Shown: positions 1-7,412 of the stretch, piece after piece
Position numbering within the stretch: the first letter of the stretch is position 1
Layout of the letters: each line of letters begins with the position of its first letter
Origin: Streptomyces sp. FIT100
Lineage (GTDB): Bacteria > Actinomycetota > Actinomycetes > Streptomycetales > Streptomycetaceae
Assembly: GCF_024584805.1 (NCBI RefSeq)
Contig: NZ_CP075715.1
Coordinates: 4,412,526 to 4,476,525, forward strand
Direction: 5' to 3'
DNA: 64,000 nt
The notes under the pieces: generated by a model
Database searches by the model: none
The model's input: the letters and a program-made list of their open reading frames with translations, nothing else
Told to the model about the DNA's origin: nothing
Program-made: the position numbers and the translations under genes

Positions 1-405
1 GCGCTGGAGGCCGCCGGCTTCGACCGCGACCGCCCGACCCTGTGGGTCGCCGAGGCGCTGACCTTCTTCCTCACCGAGGAGCAGGCCGCCGGACTGCTGC
101 GCCTGCTCGCGTCCGCCTCGGCCCCCGGCAGCCACCTGGCCTTCGACATCCTCGGGCGCGCCCTGCTGCGCAGCCCGTTCTCCAAGCGCTTCCTGGACAC
201 GCTCGCCGCCGACGGCACGCCGTGGATCTTCGGCACCGACGAGCCCGAGGAGTTCCTGACCGCGAACGGCTGGAAGACCACCGACCTGCGCGAGCCCGGC
301 CAGCCCGGCGCCGGAGAGGGCCGCTGGCCGTACGAGGTCCAGCCGAGGGACCGCCGCGGCGCCAACCGGCTGTGGCTGATCCGCGCCGAGATCGTGACGT
401 CCTGA
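1..405 (+). CDS. SAM-dependent methyltransferase, leucine carboxyl methyltransferase-like (C-terminal part)
   Basis: Only the C-terminal ~134 residues lie in the window; the reading frame is open from base 1. The segment WVAEALTFFL followed by TEEQAAGLL matches the post-motif region of the PPM1/LCM family of class I methyltransferases, where a W(I/V)xEGLxxYL stretch precedes a helix. Members methylate carboxylates or hydroxyls of small molecules, often natural products, with S-adenosylmethionine in the cytoplasm. The stop codon overlaps the start of the KAS III gene (TGATG), so it belongs to the same biosynthetic operon. The SAM-binding motif lies outside the window, so catalytic competence cannot be judged. 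Confidence 0.75.
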   Translation, partial: ALEAAGFDRDRPTLWVAEALTFFLTEEQAAGLLRLLASASAPGSHLAFDILGRALLRSPFSKRFLDTLAADGTPWIFGTDEPEEFLTANGWKTTDLREPGQPGAGEGRWPYEVQPRDRRGANRLWLIRAEIVTS

Positions 406-1388
406 TGAGCCATCCGACCACGGACCGCCGGATCACCCTGGAGCGGATCGAGTCGTACCTGCCCGAGCGCAGCGTACGGATCGAGGAGCTGGGTGAGCGG
501 CTCGGCCTGCGCAGGGCCGAACTCGGCGTGTTCCGCAAGTTCTACGGTCTGGACACGCTCCGCTTCGACCCCGGGCTCCCGCTGCTCGACCTGCTGCGGC
601 CCGCCGCGCGCAGCGCCCTGGCCGCCCTGCCGGAGGGCGGCCGGGTGGACTACCTGGCCTACGCCCACACCACCCAGGCGGTGGCCCCGGCCGACGTGGA
701 CATCGCCCAGGTGGTCGGCGAGGACCTCGGCCTCACCGGCACCGGCACCGAGGCTTTCGGCCTCAGCCACCAGGCCTGCGTCAGCAGCCTGGGCGCCATC
801 GAGGTGCTCGGCGAACTGCTGCGCGCGGAGGGCGCCGAGGACGCGTACGCCCTGATGGTCACCGGTGAGCAGGCGTACTCGCCGATCGTCCAGCACGTGC
901 CCAACACCTCGATCATGGCCGACGCCGCGGCCTCCTGCCTGATCACGCTGGACGGCGACGGCGACGTGGTCCGATCCTTCGCCACCCGGACCCTGGGCGA
1001 GTACGCCCAGTGGCTGGAGCTGACCGCCGAGCAGAACACCGAGTTCGGGGAGCAGTACGGCAGCCGGATCGCCGAGGTCATCCACCAGGCCGTGGAGGAA
1101 GCCGGGGTGACGCTCGACGAGATCGACCTGGTGATCCCGCACAACGTCAACAAGCTCGCCTGGCGGCAGACCATCAAGGAGCTGGGGGTGGCGCCGGAGA
1201 AGGTGTTCCTGGACAACATCCCCCGCTACAGCCACACCTTCGCCTCGGACGTCTTCGTCAACTACACCACCCTGCGCGACGACGGCCGCCTGGTGGACGG
1301 CGCGCACTACCTGCTGGTCTCCGTCGGCCTCGGAGCCACCTTCGGCGCGATGGTGATCACACACCGTGCAGGAGGCGATGCCCGATGA
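405..1388 (+). CDS. 3-oxoacyl-ACP synthase III (KAS III) family enzyme
   Basis: A 327-aa thiolase-fold protein. The nucleophile is Cys125 in HQACVSSLG, and His246 in IPHNVNK occupies the second catalytic position. The usual third residue, Asn in a GNT motif, is replaced by His277 (YSHTFASD). KAS III homologues with an altered triad often act as acyltransferases in natural-product pathways rather than as chain-initiating ketosynthases; this is family knowledge, not shown here. It overlaps the upstream methyltransferase (TGATG) and the downstream ACP gene (ATGA), implying coupled translation. The partner is probably the adjacent ACP, and perhaps the degenerate KAS III-like protein two genes on. 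Confidence 0.85.
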   Translation: MSHPTTDRRITLERIESYLPERSVRIEELGERLGLRRAELGVFRKFYGLDTLRFDPGLPLLDLLRPAARSALAALPEGGRVDYLAYAHTTQAVAPADVDIAQVVGEDLGLTGTGTEAFGLSHQACVSSLGAIEVLGELLRAEGAEDAYALMVTGEQAYSPIVQHVPNTSIMADAAASCLITLDGDGDVVRSFATRTLGEYAQWLELTAEQNTEFGEQYGSRIAEVIHQAVEEAGVTLDEIDLVIPHNVNKLAWRQTIKELGVAPEKVFLDNIPRYSHTFASDVFVNYTTLRDDGRLVDGAHYLLVSVGLGATFGAMVITHRAGGDAR

Positions 1389-1660
1389 GCGGTCCGAACC
1401 GTCAGGAAGTGCTGCTCGTCATCGAGAAGGCGCTCAGCGAGGTCCTGGAGCGGCCGATCACCGGGCTCACGGAGGAGACCGCGCTCTTCGACGATCTGCA
1501 ACTCACCTCCCTCGCCGTGCTGGGCCTGCTGATGACCGTCGAGGAGGCGACCGGGATCGCGGTCGACCCGGAGGAGCTCGATATCGACCACCTGCGGACC
1601 GTGGGGTCCTTCGCCGACTACGTCGAGGCCGCACTCCGCGAAGGAGAGGGGACGTCATGA
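1385..1660 (+). CDS. discrete acyl carrier protein
   Basis: A 91-aa protein with the four-helix carrier fold pattern. The phosphopantetheine attachment site is Ser42 in DDLQLTSLAVL; the common D before S is a Thr. The following helix (LLMTVEEATG) is typical of helix II. It would be activated by a phosphopantetheinyl transferase, plausibly the one at 6638-7303, and would carry acyl chains between the KAS III enzyme and the condensation-domain protein. Start and stop both overlap neighbours in ATGA tetranucleotides. Confidence 0.9.
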   Translation: MSGPNRQEVLLVIEKALSEVLERPITGLTEETALFDDLQLTSLAVLGLLMTVEEATGIAVDPEELDIDHLRTVGSFADYVEAALREGEGTS

Positions 1661-2475
1661 GCGGACTCGCCGTCCGGGCCGCCGCGGGGGTGCGCTCGCC
1701 GCGGGGCCGGGCACCGGGCGACGCCCCGGCCGCGCTCGACTACTACCGCGACCTGCTCACTCCCTTCGGTGAGAAGCCGGACGAGGAACTGCTGGGCCGT
1801 GGCGCGCACGTCCACCATCGCGACCTCGCGGACCTGCTGGTCGCCGACGACGGCGTCGGCCGGAGTCGGCCGGAGCTGCTGATCGTCACCCACGCCCTTC
1901 CGGACGTGGTGCCGTTCACCGCCGTCGCGCCGTACCTGACCGATCGCCTCGGCGGCCGGGCGACCAACTTCGCCATCGGCCAGCAGGGCCTGGCCGCACC
2001 CTTCACCGCGCTGCGGATCGCCTCGGCGTACCACGGCGCGGGACGTGCAGCGGAGGTGGTGCTGGCGGTGCTGGAGCAGACCACCCTGCCGACGGCCTTC
2101 CCGCTGGTCCAGGAGACCCCGCTGGTCGACTCGGCCGCGGCGCTGGTCCTCGGGGCCGCCACCGAGGGCGGACTGCGGTTCGTCCGGGCGCGCTCGGCCG
2201 GTTCGGCGGCGGCCGCGCTCGACGAGGGCACCCTGGGCCGGGACCTCGGGGAGGACGGCACGCTGCTGGTGCTCGGCCCCTGGGTCACCGAGGACATCCC
2301 ACAGCGCGGCGCGGTGCACCGGGCGGCCCCGGGCAGCTACTGCACCAGCCTCTGGCTGGAGCTGGCCGACCACTGGCAGGAATGGCAGCGGGCCCACCGG
2401 CGGATCGTGCTGTGCGACACGGACCCGCGCTCCGGCCGCAGCCACGTGGCGCTCTTCGCCAACGGCGAGGGGTGA
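1657..2475 (+). CDS. KAS III-like protein lacking the active-site Cys
   Basis: A 272-aa protein that aligns by eye with the N-terminal half of FabH-type synthases (ELLIVTHALPD, then VVPFTAVAPYL). Where the first KAS III has HQACVSS, this one has GQQGLAA, so the nucleophilic Cys is Gly. It is also shorter than the ~330 aa of a full KAS III, and no catalytic His/Asn motifs could be recognised. The family fold is therefore likely but condensing activity is not. A non-catalytic partner of the upstream KAS III or a carrier-binding factor is a reasonable inference. Translationally coupled to the ACP gene by ATGA. Confidence 0.7.
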   Translation: MSGLAVRAAAGVRSPRGRAPGDAPAALDYYRDLLTPFGEKPDEELLGRGAHVHHRDLADLLVADDGVGRSRPELLIVTHALPDVVPFTAVAPYLTDRLGGRATNFAIGQQGLAAPFTALRIASAYHGAGRAAEVVLAVLEQTTLPTAFPLVQETPLVDSAAALVLGAATEGGLRFVRARSAGSAAAALDEGTLGRDLGEDGTLLVLGPWVTEDIPQRGAVHRAAPGSYCTSLWLELADHWQEWQRAHRRIVLCDTDPRSGRSHVALFANGEG

Positions 2476-2557
2476 CGGCGGCGCCCGACCCGCGCCGGGT
2501 CCGCGGACGCCGCCGTACGGGCGCCCACCCCCGGCGGCCGGCCGCCGGATGCCGGCC

Positions 2558-2617
2558 GCCGTACTCGCCGGCCCGGACCGGACGTTCGCCGTACTCGCGG
2601 GCGCGGACCGGACGTTC
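2558..2617. repeat. 30-bp tandem repeat, two copies
   Basis: Units at 2558-2587 and 2588-2617 start with GCCGTACTCGC and end in GACCGGACGTTC, differing at a few positions; a third partial unit follows. They lie in the 205-bp gap (2476-2680) between the KAS III-like and condensation-domain genes. A TTGACA hexamer at 2636-2641 follows, but no convincing -10 was found. Confidence 0.75.
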
Positions 2618-2680
2618 GCCGCGTTCGGCCCGGCTTTGACAGACATCGGACGAGGCAACCGAAGGAAAGGTTGGAACGAG

Positions 2681-4051
2681 ATGACCACCGCTCAGGAGCG
2701 GACCATCAGGCTGGACTCCGCGAGGGCCGGGACCGGCCCGGCGACCTGGGGGCAGCGGGCGATCTGGGGGGTCGTCACCCGGCTCGGTGACGACGCCCCC
2801 CGGTACAACCTGCCGGTCGACCTGCCCGTCACCCCGCCCCGTCCCGTGTCCCGTGTGCTCGCGGACCTGACGGAGCTGCTCCTGCTCCACGACAGCCTGC
2901 ACACCAGGTTCCTGGCGGACGGCGACGACGGTCTGGAGCAGGTCGTGGACGGCAGCGGCGAGCTTCCGGTGGAGATCCGGACATGCTCGGCGGCACAGGC
3001 CCGGGAGGTCGGCGCCGGGCTGCTCAAGGAGCTGGCCGGGCGCTCCTTCGACCACACGCGGGAGTGGCCCCTGAGGGTCGGCCTGGTGGAGTGCGAGGGC
3101 CAGGTCCACCGGCTGGTGCTGGCCGGCGCGCACACCGCGATGGACTACTGGGGGCTGGGCCGGCTGCTCCGCGACCTGGAGTCGATCGAATCGGGGGAGA
3201 CCGCCGAGTCGCTGCGCGAGGCACGCTCCGCCCTACAGCCCCTGGAGGCCGCGGCGCTCCAGGCGTCGCCGCTCGGCCGTCGCCGGGACGAGGCGGCCCG
3301 CCGCTACTGGTGCGAGCAGCTGACCGCCGGTCCCCGGCGGATATTCCAGGACCCCGCGGCGCCGGAACTCGCGGACGATCCGAACCGGCTGTTCCCCAAC
3401 GCGGTGCTGCGCTCGCCCGCGCTGGCGGTCGCCGTCGGGCGGGTGGCGGCGGAGCTGGAGGTGAGCGATGCCGCGGTGCTGCTGGGGGCGGCCTCCCATC
3501 AGCTGGCCAGGATGTCCGGGAGCAGTGACGTGCTCTTCCAGGTGGTCGTGGGCAACCGCTTCCAGCCGGCCGCCGCCGCGTCGGTCAGCACGGTGGCACA
3601 GGAGGCCCTGTTCCGTCTCACGGACGCGGACCGGGACTTCGAGGACGCGGTGCGGCGGACGCGGTCCGTCGCGTTCAGCGCGTTCCGCCACGCCGCGTAC
3701 GACAAGTGGGCGCTGGACCGGGAGGTGGCGCAGCTGGTCGAGAAGGGGGAGGCGGCCGACCACTCGTACTGGTGGAACGACACCCGTGACCCGGGTGTCG
3801 GGCCGTTCGACACCGTCGAGAGGCCCCGGGCCGCGCTGAGCGAGCTGATCGGCCGGACCGAGCTGAGCTGGCCGACGGAGTTCCTGCCCCGCAAGAACGT
3901 CTCGATGGCGGTGGACGCGCTGACCGCCCCGGGTGCCCTGGACCTCGCCATGACCGCCGACCCGGCAGTCATCGGCCGCGACGGGATGGAGCAGTTCCTG
4001 CGCGGGGTCGAGCGGCTGATCGTCGCCGAGGCGATCGCTCTGGGGGACTGA
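2681..4051 (+). CDS. stand-alone NRPS-type condensation domain protein
   Basis: A 456-aa protein with the size and layout of a single condensation domain and no adenylation or carrier domain. The HHxxxDG motif appears as AHTAMDYW at residues 150-157: the second, catalytic His (151) and the Asp (155) are kept, while the first His is Ala and the Gly is Tyr. The C-terminal half has DVLFQVVVGNRF, matching the latch and floor region of the fold. It could join an acyl-ACP to an amine or alcohol; the substrate cannot be read from sequence. AAGGAAAGG at 2662-2670 precedes the ATG. The stop overlaps the next start (TGATG). Confidence 0.82.
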   Translation: MTTAQERTIRLDSARAGTGPATWGQRAIWGVVTRLGDDAPRYNLPVDLPVTPPRPVSRVLADLTELLLLHDSLHTRFLADGDDGLEQVVDGSGELPVEIRTCSAAQAREVGAGLLKELAGRSFDHTREWPLRVGLVECEGQVHRLVLAGAHTAMDYWGLGRLLRDLESIESGETAESLREARSALQPLEAAALQASPLGRRRDEAARRYWCEQLTAGPRRIFQDPAAPELADDPNRLFPNAVLRSPALAVAVGRVAAELEVSDAAVLLGAASHQLARMSGSSDVLFQVVVGNRFQPAAAASVSTVAQEALFRLTDADRDFEDAVRRTRSVAFSAFRHAAYDKWALDREVAQLVEKGEAADHSYWWNDTRDPGVGPFDTVERPRAALSELIGRTELSWPTEFLPRKNVSMAVDALTAPGALDLAMTADPAVIGRDGMEQFLRGVERLIVAEAIALGD

Positions 4052-5115
4052 TGACCACGCCGTACGCGGGAATCGCCTGGACGGGGGCGGGCTACGAGGT
4101 CGAGGTCATGGACGGCGCGGGGCGCCGGGTGGTGGAGCCGAGCAGCTGGGGCGGCGCCCAGGTCGCCGAACTCATCGACTGGCTCCGCGGCCTGGACGAC
4201 GGGCGGACACCCGCCGTGGTGCTGGACAGCACCAACGGTCTGCTCGACGGCCCGATGACGGCGGCCGGTCTGGAGGTGTACCGCGCGGATCCCTGGCTGC
4301 TGCCGCCGCGTCCGCGGTTCGGTTCCGTCCCGGCCGAACGGCTGGCGGAGCGCGCCTGCAGCGCGCCCGGCGCCCTGGCCCGGGTGACCGCCGAGGGCGG
4401 CACGCTGACCGGCCGCGCCGAGGAGTACTTCGAGGGCGTGCGGCACGGCGAGCCGGTCCTGGCGGCGCTCACGGCGGCCGGACGCTGCTTCGAGCACGGC
4501 AGCCGGGACACCCCACGGGTCGCGCTCACCTTCGACGACGGCCCCGATCCGGTGTACACCCGCCAGGTGCTGGAGATCCTGGACCGCTACGGAGCCCGGG
4601 CGACCTTCTTCTGCGTCGGCCACCATGTCGTCGCGCTCCCCGACGAGGTGCGCCGGATCGCCGCGGCCGGCCACGAACTGGGCAACCACTCCTGGTCGCA
4701 CCCCTTCCTGTTCGACCTGACTCCGGATCAACTGCGCGAGCAGATCGACCGGACGGCGGAGGCGCTGGCCGGGGTGACCGGCGAGACACCGACATGGTTC
4801 CGGCCGCCGTACGGTGCGCTGAGCCCCGAGGTGCTGGCCGCCCTGGAGGGGCATCCGACCACCCTGACGATGTGGGACGTGGACGCCCGCGACTGGGCGA
4901 GGCCGGGGTCGGAGCGGATCGCCGCCACCGTCCTGGAGGCCGCCGGGCCGGGCTCGGTGGTGCTGATGCACGAGGGCGCCGGCGATCGCGGCCAGACCGT
5001 GCAGGCCCTTCCGTCGATCGTCGAGGGCCTGCTTGAACGCGGCCTGGAACTGGTCACCGTGGGGGAACTGTCCGCGCCTCCCGGCACCGACGGCACGCGG
5101 CCGCTCGACCGATGA
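4051..5115 (+). CDS. polysaccharide deacetylase (CE4) fold protein with RNase H-like N-terminal region
   Basis: A 354-aa two-part protein. From about residue 150 it carries an apparently intact CE4/NodB metal-dependent deacetylase core: TFDDGPDP (motif 1), NHSWSHPF (motif 2, HxxxH), RPPYGALSP (motif 3), DVDARDW (motif 4) and LMHEG (motif 5). No signal peptide is visible, so it should act in the cytoplasm, unlike cell-wall deacetylases. Residues 1-110 (GIAWTGAGYEVEVMDGAGR, then VVLDSTNGLLDGPMTAAGL) resemble the RuvC/RNase H-like N-terminal domain of IS110-type transposases, with the first acidic residue lost. Location between a condensation domain and an exporter suggests N-deacylation or deprotection of the pathway product; that role is inferred. 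Confidence 0.82.
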   Translation: MTTPYAGIAWTGAGYEVEVMDGAGRRVVEPSSWGGAQVAELIDWLRGLDDGRTPAVVLDSTNGLLDGPMTAAGLEVYRADPWLLPPRPRFGSVPAERLAERACSAPGALARVTAEGGTLTGRAEEYFEGVRHGEPVLAALTAAGRCFEHGSRDTPRVALTFDDGPDPVYTRQVLEILDRYGARATFFCVGHHVVALPDEVRRIAAAGHELGNHSWSHPFLFDLTPDQLREQIDRTAEALAGVTGETPTWFRPPYGALSPEVLAALEGHPTTLTMWDVDARDWARPGSERIAATVLEAAGPGSVVLMHEGAGDRGQTVQALPSIVEGLLERGLELVTVGELSAPPGTDGTRPLDR

Positions 5116-5149
5116 AGACCACGATCAACGACTGAAGGGTTGAACGGTC

Positions 5150-6436
5150 ATGGAAGAACGCTTGGCAGACCACCCCGTGGTGGTGACGCCCCCGCCGACG
5201 AAGGACGGGCCCGGCGCGGCGCCGCCGTCGTCGGGGGAGCCGGCGATCTGGTCCCGCAACTTCCGGTACTACTTCACCGCCCGCAGCGCGGGCCTGCTCA
5301 GCTGGGCCATGCTGCCGGTCGCGGTCGCGGCCGGTCTGCTCAGCGGCGGGTACGGCCTGCAAGCCGCGGGGTACTCGATGGCCTTCCTGGTCGCCCCGTT
5401 CGCCGGCCTGGTGCTGTTCGGCGGGGTGCTCGCCGACCGGTTCACCGCCCGCCGGATGATGATCATCGCGGACCTGGCCAACCTCACCGCCCACGTGCTG
5501 CTCGCCCTCCTGTTCATCCACGGCATCGACCACCTCTGGCAGCTGTACGCGCTGCTGGTGGTGGCCGGCACGGCCAACGCGCTGTTCCAGCCGGGCGCCT
5601 CCTCGACCGTCCCGCTGGTCTCCCGGGACGTACAGGGCGCCAACGGGGTGCTGCGCACCTCCGAGGCGATCACCGGCCTCGGCGGCCCGGCGCTGGCCGG
5701 CGTCCTGGTCGGGTTCGGGTCCACCGGCTGGGTGATGGTGATCTCCGCCGTGGCCTACGGGACCAGCGCGATCTGCCTGTTCGCGCTCCGGCTCGGAGTG
5801 GTGCCCGCCCCGCCGGCCGGCGAGAGCCTGTGGCACAACCTGGCGGTCGGCTGGCAGGAGTTCCGCTCCCGCAGCTGGCTCTGGGGCGTGATCCTGATCT
5901 GGATGTTCTACGCGGTGCTCTCCTGGGGGCCGCAGCTGTCGGTGGCCGCCGGCGTCATCGTGCCCGAGCACGGCGCGAGCGCCTTCGGTCTGATCAACGC
6001 CGCGTTGGGCGCCGGCACCGTGGCCGGCGGTCTGCTGGCGATCCGCTACAAGCCCCAGCGGCCGCTCGCCGCCGGGGCCGTGGCGATGATGGCCTACCCG
6101 ATCTACCCGCTCGGCATCGTGCTCGGCTGGCCCGTCTGGCTGCTCGCCGCCGCCCAGATCGCGGTCGGGATCGGGATCGGCGTATGGGGCGTCATGTGGG
6201 CCACCAGCGTGCAGACCCAGGTGCCGGGCGAGGTGCTCAACCGCGTCCACGCCTACGAGGTCGCGGGTTCCGTCGGCATGTACCCGATCGGCAGCGCGCT
6301 GGCCGGCCCCGCCGTCGAAGCGTTCGGCACCGACCAGGTGCTCCTGGTGGGCGTCGTGGTCTCCTTCCTCACCGCCTGCGCCCTCCTGGCCGCCCGCCCG
6401 ATCCGCACCCTGCGCCGTGTGCCGGACCGCGCCTGA
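5150..6436 (+). CDS. MFS exporter (EntS-like)
   Basis: A 428-aa integral membrane protein with about 12 hydrophobic segments after a ~35-residue Pro-rich cytoplasmic N terminus. The loop GGVLADRFTARRMM matches the MFS motif G-x-L-aDR-x-gRR between helices 2 and 3. The family resembles enterobactin exporters and macrolide efflux MFS proteins, which use the proton gradient. Its place in the biosynthetic block suggests export of, or self-protection against, the cluster product. ATG is preceded by AAGGGTTGAACGGTC. Confidence 0.85.
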   Translation: MEERLADHPVVVTPPPTKDGPGAAPPSSGEPAIWSRNFRYYFTARSAGLLSWAMLPVAVAAGLLSGGYGLQAAGYSMAFLVAPFAGLVLFGGVLADRFTARRMMIIADLANLTAHVLLALLFIHGIDHLWQLYALLVVAGTANALFQPGASSTVPLVSRDVQGANGVLRTSEAITGLGGPALAGVLVGFGSTGWVMVISAVAYGTSAICLFALRLGVVPAPPAGESLWHNLAVGWQEFRSRSWLWGVILIWMFYAVLSWGPQLSVAAGVIVPEHGASAFGLINAALGAGTVAGGLLAIRYKPQRPLAAGAVAMMAYPIYPLGIVLGWPVWLLAAAQIAVGIGIGVWGVMWATSVQTQVPGEVLNRVHAYEVAGSVGMYPIGSALAGPAVEAFGTDQVLLVGVVVSFLTACALLAARPIRTLRRVPDRA

Positions 6437-6637
6437 GCGACACCGGACCGGACCGGGGCCGGCGCCCGGCGGGCTTCCGCCTGCCCCGCGGGAGACCAGC
6501 GGGCGGCCCGGTCCGGCCTGGTGCGCGCCGGGGCGGCGCGGTGGCGCGTCGCGGGCCGCCGCGTGGCGGGTTGCCGCGTCGTCGGCGGCCCGTGCCGCTG
6601 CCGGCCGCCTGCCGGACCTGGTCGGCGGGGCGTCCGG

Positions 6638-7303
6638 GTGAGCGCCTCGACGGCGGGGCGGAGGGCACGTCTGCACACGGCTGCCGAGGGCGTGCATTAC
6701 CTGGTCGCCCGGAACGAGGAGGTCCTGGACGCGCTGCCCGTCGCCCCAAGGGATCAGGCGGCCGCCTCGGCGCTGCCGCCGTGGCGCGCCGTGGAGCACG
6801 CCGCTTCGCGGACCTTGCTGCGGGCCCTGCTGCGGGAGATCGGCGAGGACCTCCACGGCGGGCCGGTCGCCGCATGCCCCGGCGGACGGCCGTATCTGCC
6901 CGATCGGCCCGATCTGGGCGTCAGCCTCTCGCACTCCTCCGGTTGGGTCGCCGCGGCCGTCGCCAGGAACCGCGACGTCGGTGTCGACGTGCAGACCCCG
7001 TCCGTCGTCAGCGACCGAGTGCTGCGGTTCTGCTGCTCGCCCCGGGACGTGGAAGTGCTGACCGCCATGCCCGAGGACGGGCGCAGACGTGAGTTCGCCT
7101 GGATCTTCACCGTCCAGGAGGCGTGTGTGAAGGCCGTCGGCGCGGGTCTCTCCGGCCGCCCCTGGAGCGTGCCGGTGGCTCTCGGGCAGCGGACGGGCGA
7201 CTGGGGGCGGGTCCGCTGGTCCGCCCCCCGGGGCCGACAGCCGGTACCGGTCGGCTGCGCCTGGACCGAGCGGCCGGCTCGGGACGGAGACATGGCCGGC
7301 TGA
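6638..7303 (+). CDS. 4'-phosphopantetheinyl transferase (Sfp type)
   Basis: A 221-aa protein from a GTG start preceded by GGCGGGGCG. The core motifs are GVSLSHSSGWVAAAV, VGVDVQ (usually GVDIE; the terminal acidic residue is Gln) and FTVQEACVKAVGAG (usually W-x-x-KEA-x-x-K; Lys before Glu is Gln). These bind Mg2+ and CoA, and the enzyme transfers phosphopantetheine from CoA to a carrier-protein Ser, here probably Ser42 of the ACP at 1385. The substituted positions mean activity should not be taken for granted. About 200 bp of featureless GC-rich sequence separates it from the exporter. It marks the right edge of the biosynthetic cluster. Confidence 0.82.
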   Translation: MSASTAGRRARLHTAAEGVHYLVARNEEVLDALPVAPRDQAAASALPPWRAVEHAASRTLLRALLREIGEDLHGGPVAACPGGRPYLPDRPDLGVSLSHSSGWVAAAVARNRDVGVDVQTPSVVSDRVLRFCCSPRDVEVLTAMPEDGRRREFAWIFTVQEACVKAVGAGLSGRPWSVPVALGQRTGDWGRVRWSAPRGRQPVPVGCAWTERPARDGDMAG

Positions 7304-7312
7304 GCCGGAAAG

Positions 7313-7326
7313 GGGACAAAAGTCCC
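7313..7326. promoter_or_regulatory. DosR/DevR-like box
   Basis: The palindrome GGGACAAAAGTCCC differs from the DosR core GGGACTWWAGTCCC at one position. It lies about 87 bp upstream of the AGCS symporter start. A second small dyad, TTGTT-TGCT-AACAA (7339-7352), follows it. Regulation by a DevR/OsdR-type response regulator is inferred. Confidence 0.45.
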
Positions 7327-7412
7327 TGGTCCTCGCCTTTGTTTGCTAACAATACTTTTCTGAGCTCAGAGCCGAGCTGCCCCCTGCCCCTGCTTCGACT
7401 CCGAGGTCTTCC

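Noticed and set aside
2636..2641. TTGACA as a -35 for the condensation-domain gene
   Set aside because: No acceptable -10 hexamer 16-19 bp downstream; the region there is the ribosome site.
1618..2688. 356-codon minus-strand frame opposite the KAS III-like gene
   Set aside because: Composition of a shadow frame and no motif; the plus strand continues an overlapping operon.
5054..6934. 626-codon open frame on the minus strand opposite the MFS gene
   Set aside because: Arg/Gly/His-rich low-complexity product typical of antisense frames in high-GC DNA; the plus-strand frame has clear MFS motifs.
5140..7092. 650-codon plus-strand frame overlapping the MFS and PPTase genes
   Set aside because: Arg/Pro/Gly-rich shadow frame with no recognisable domain; conflicts with two well-supported genes.
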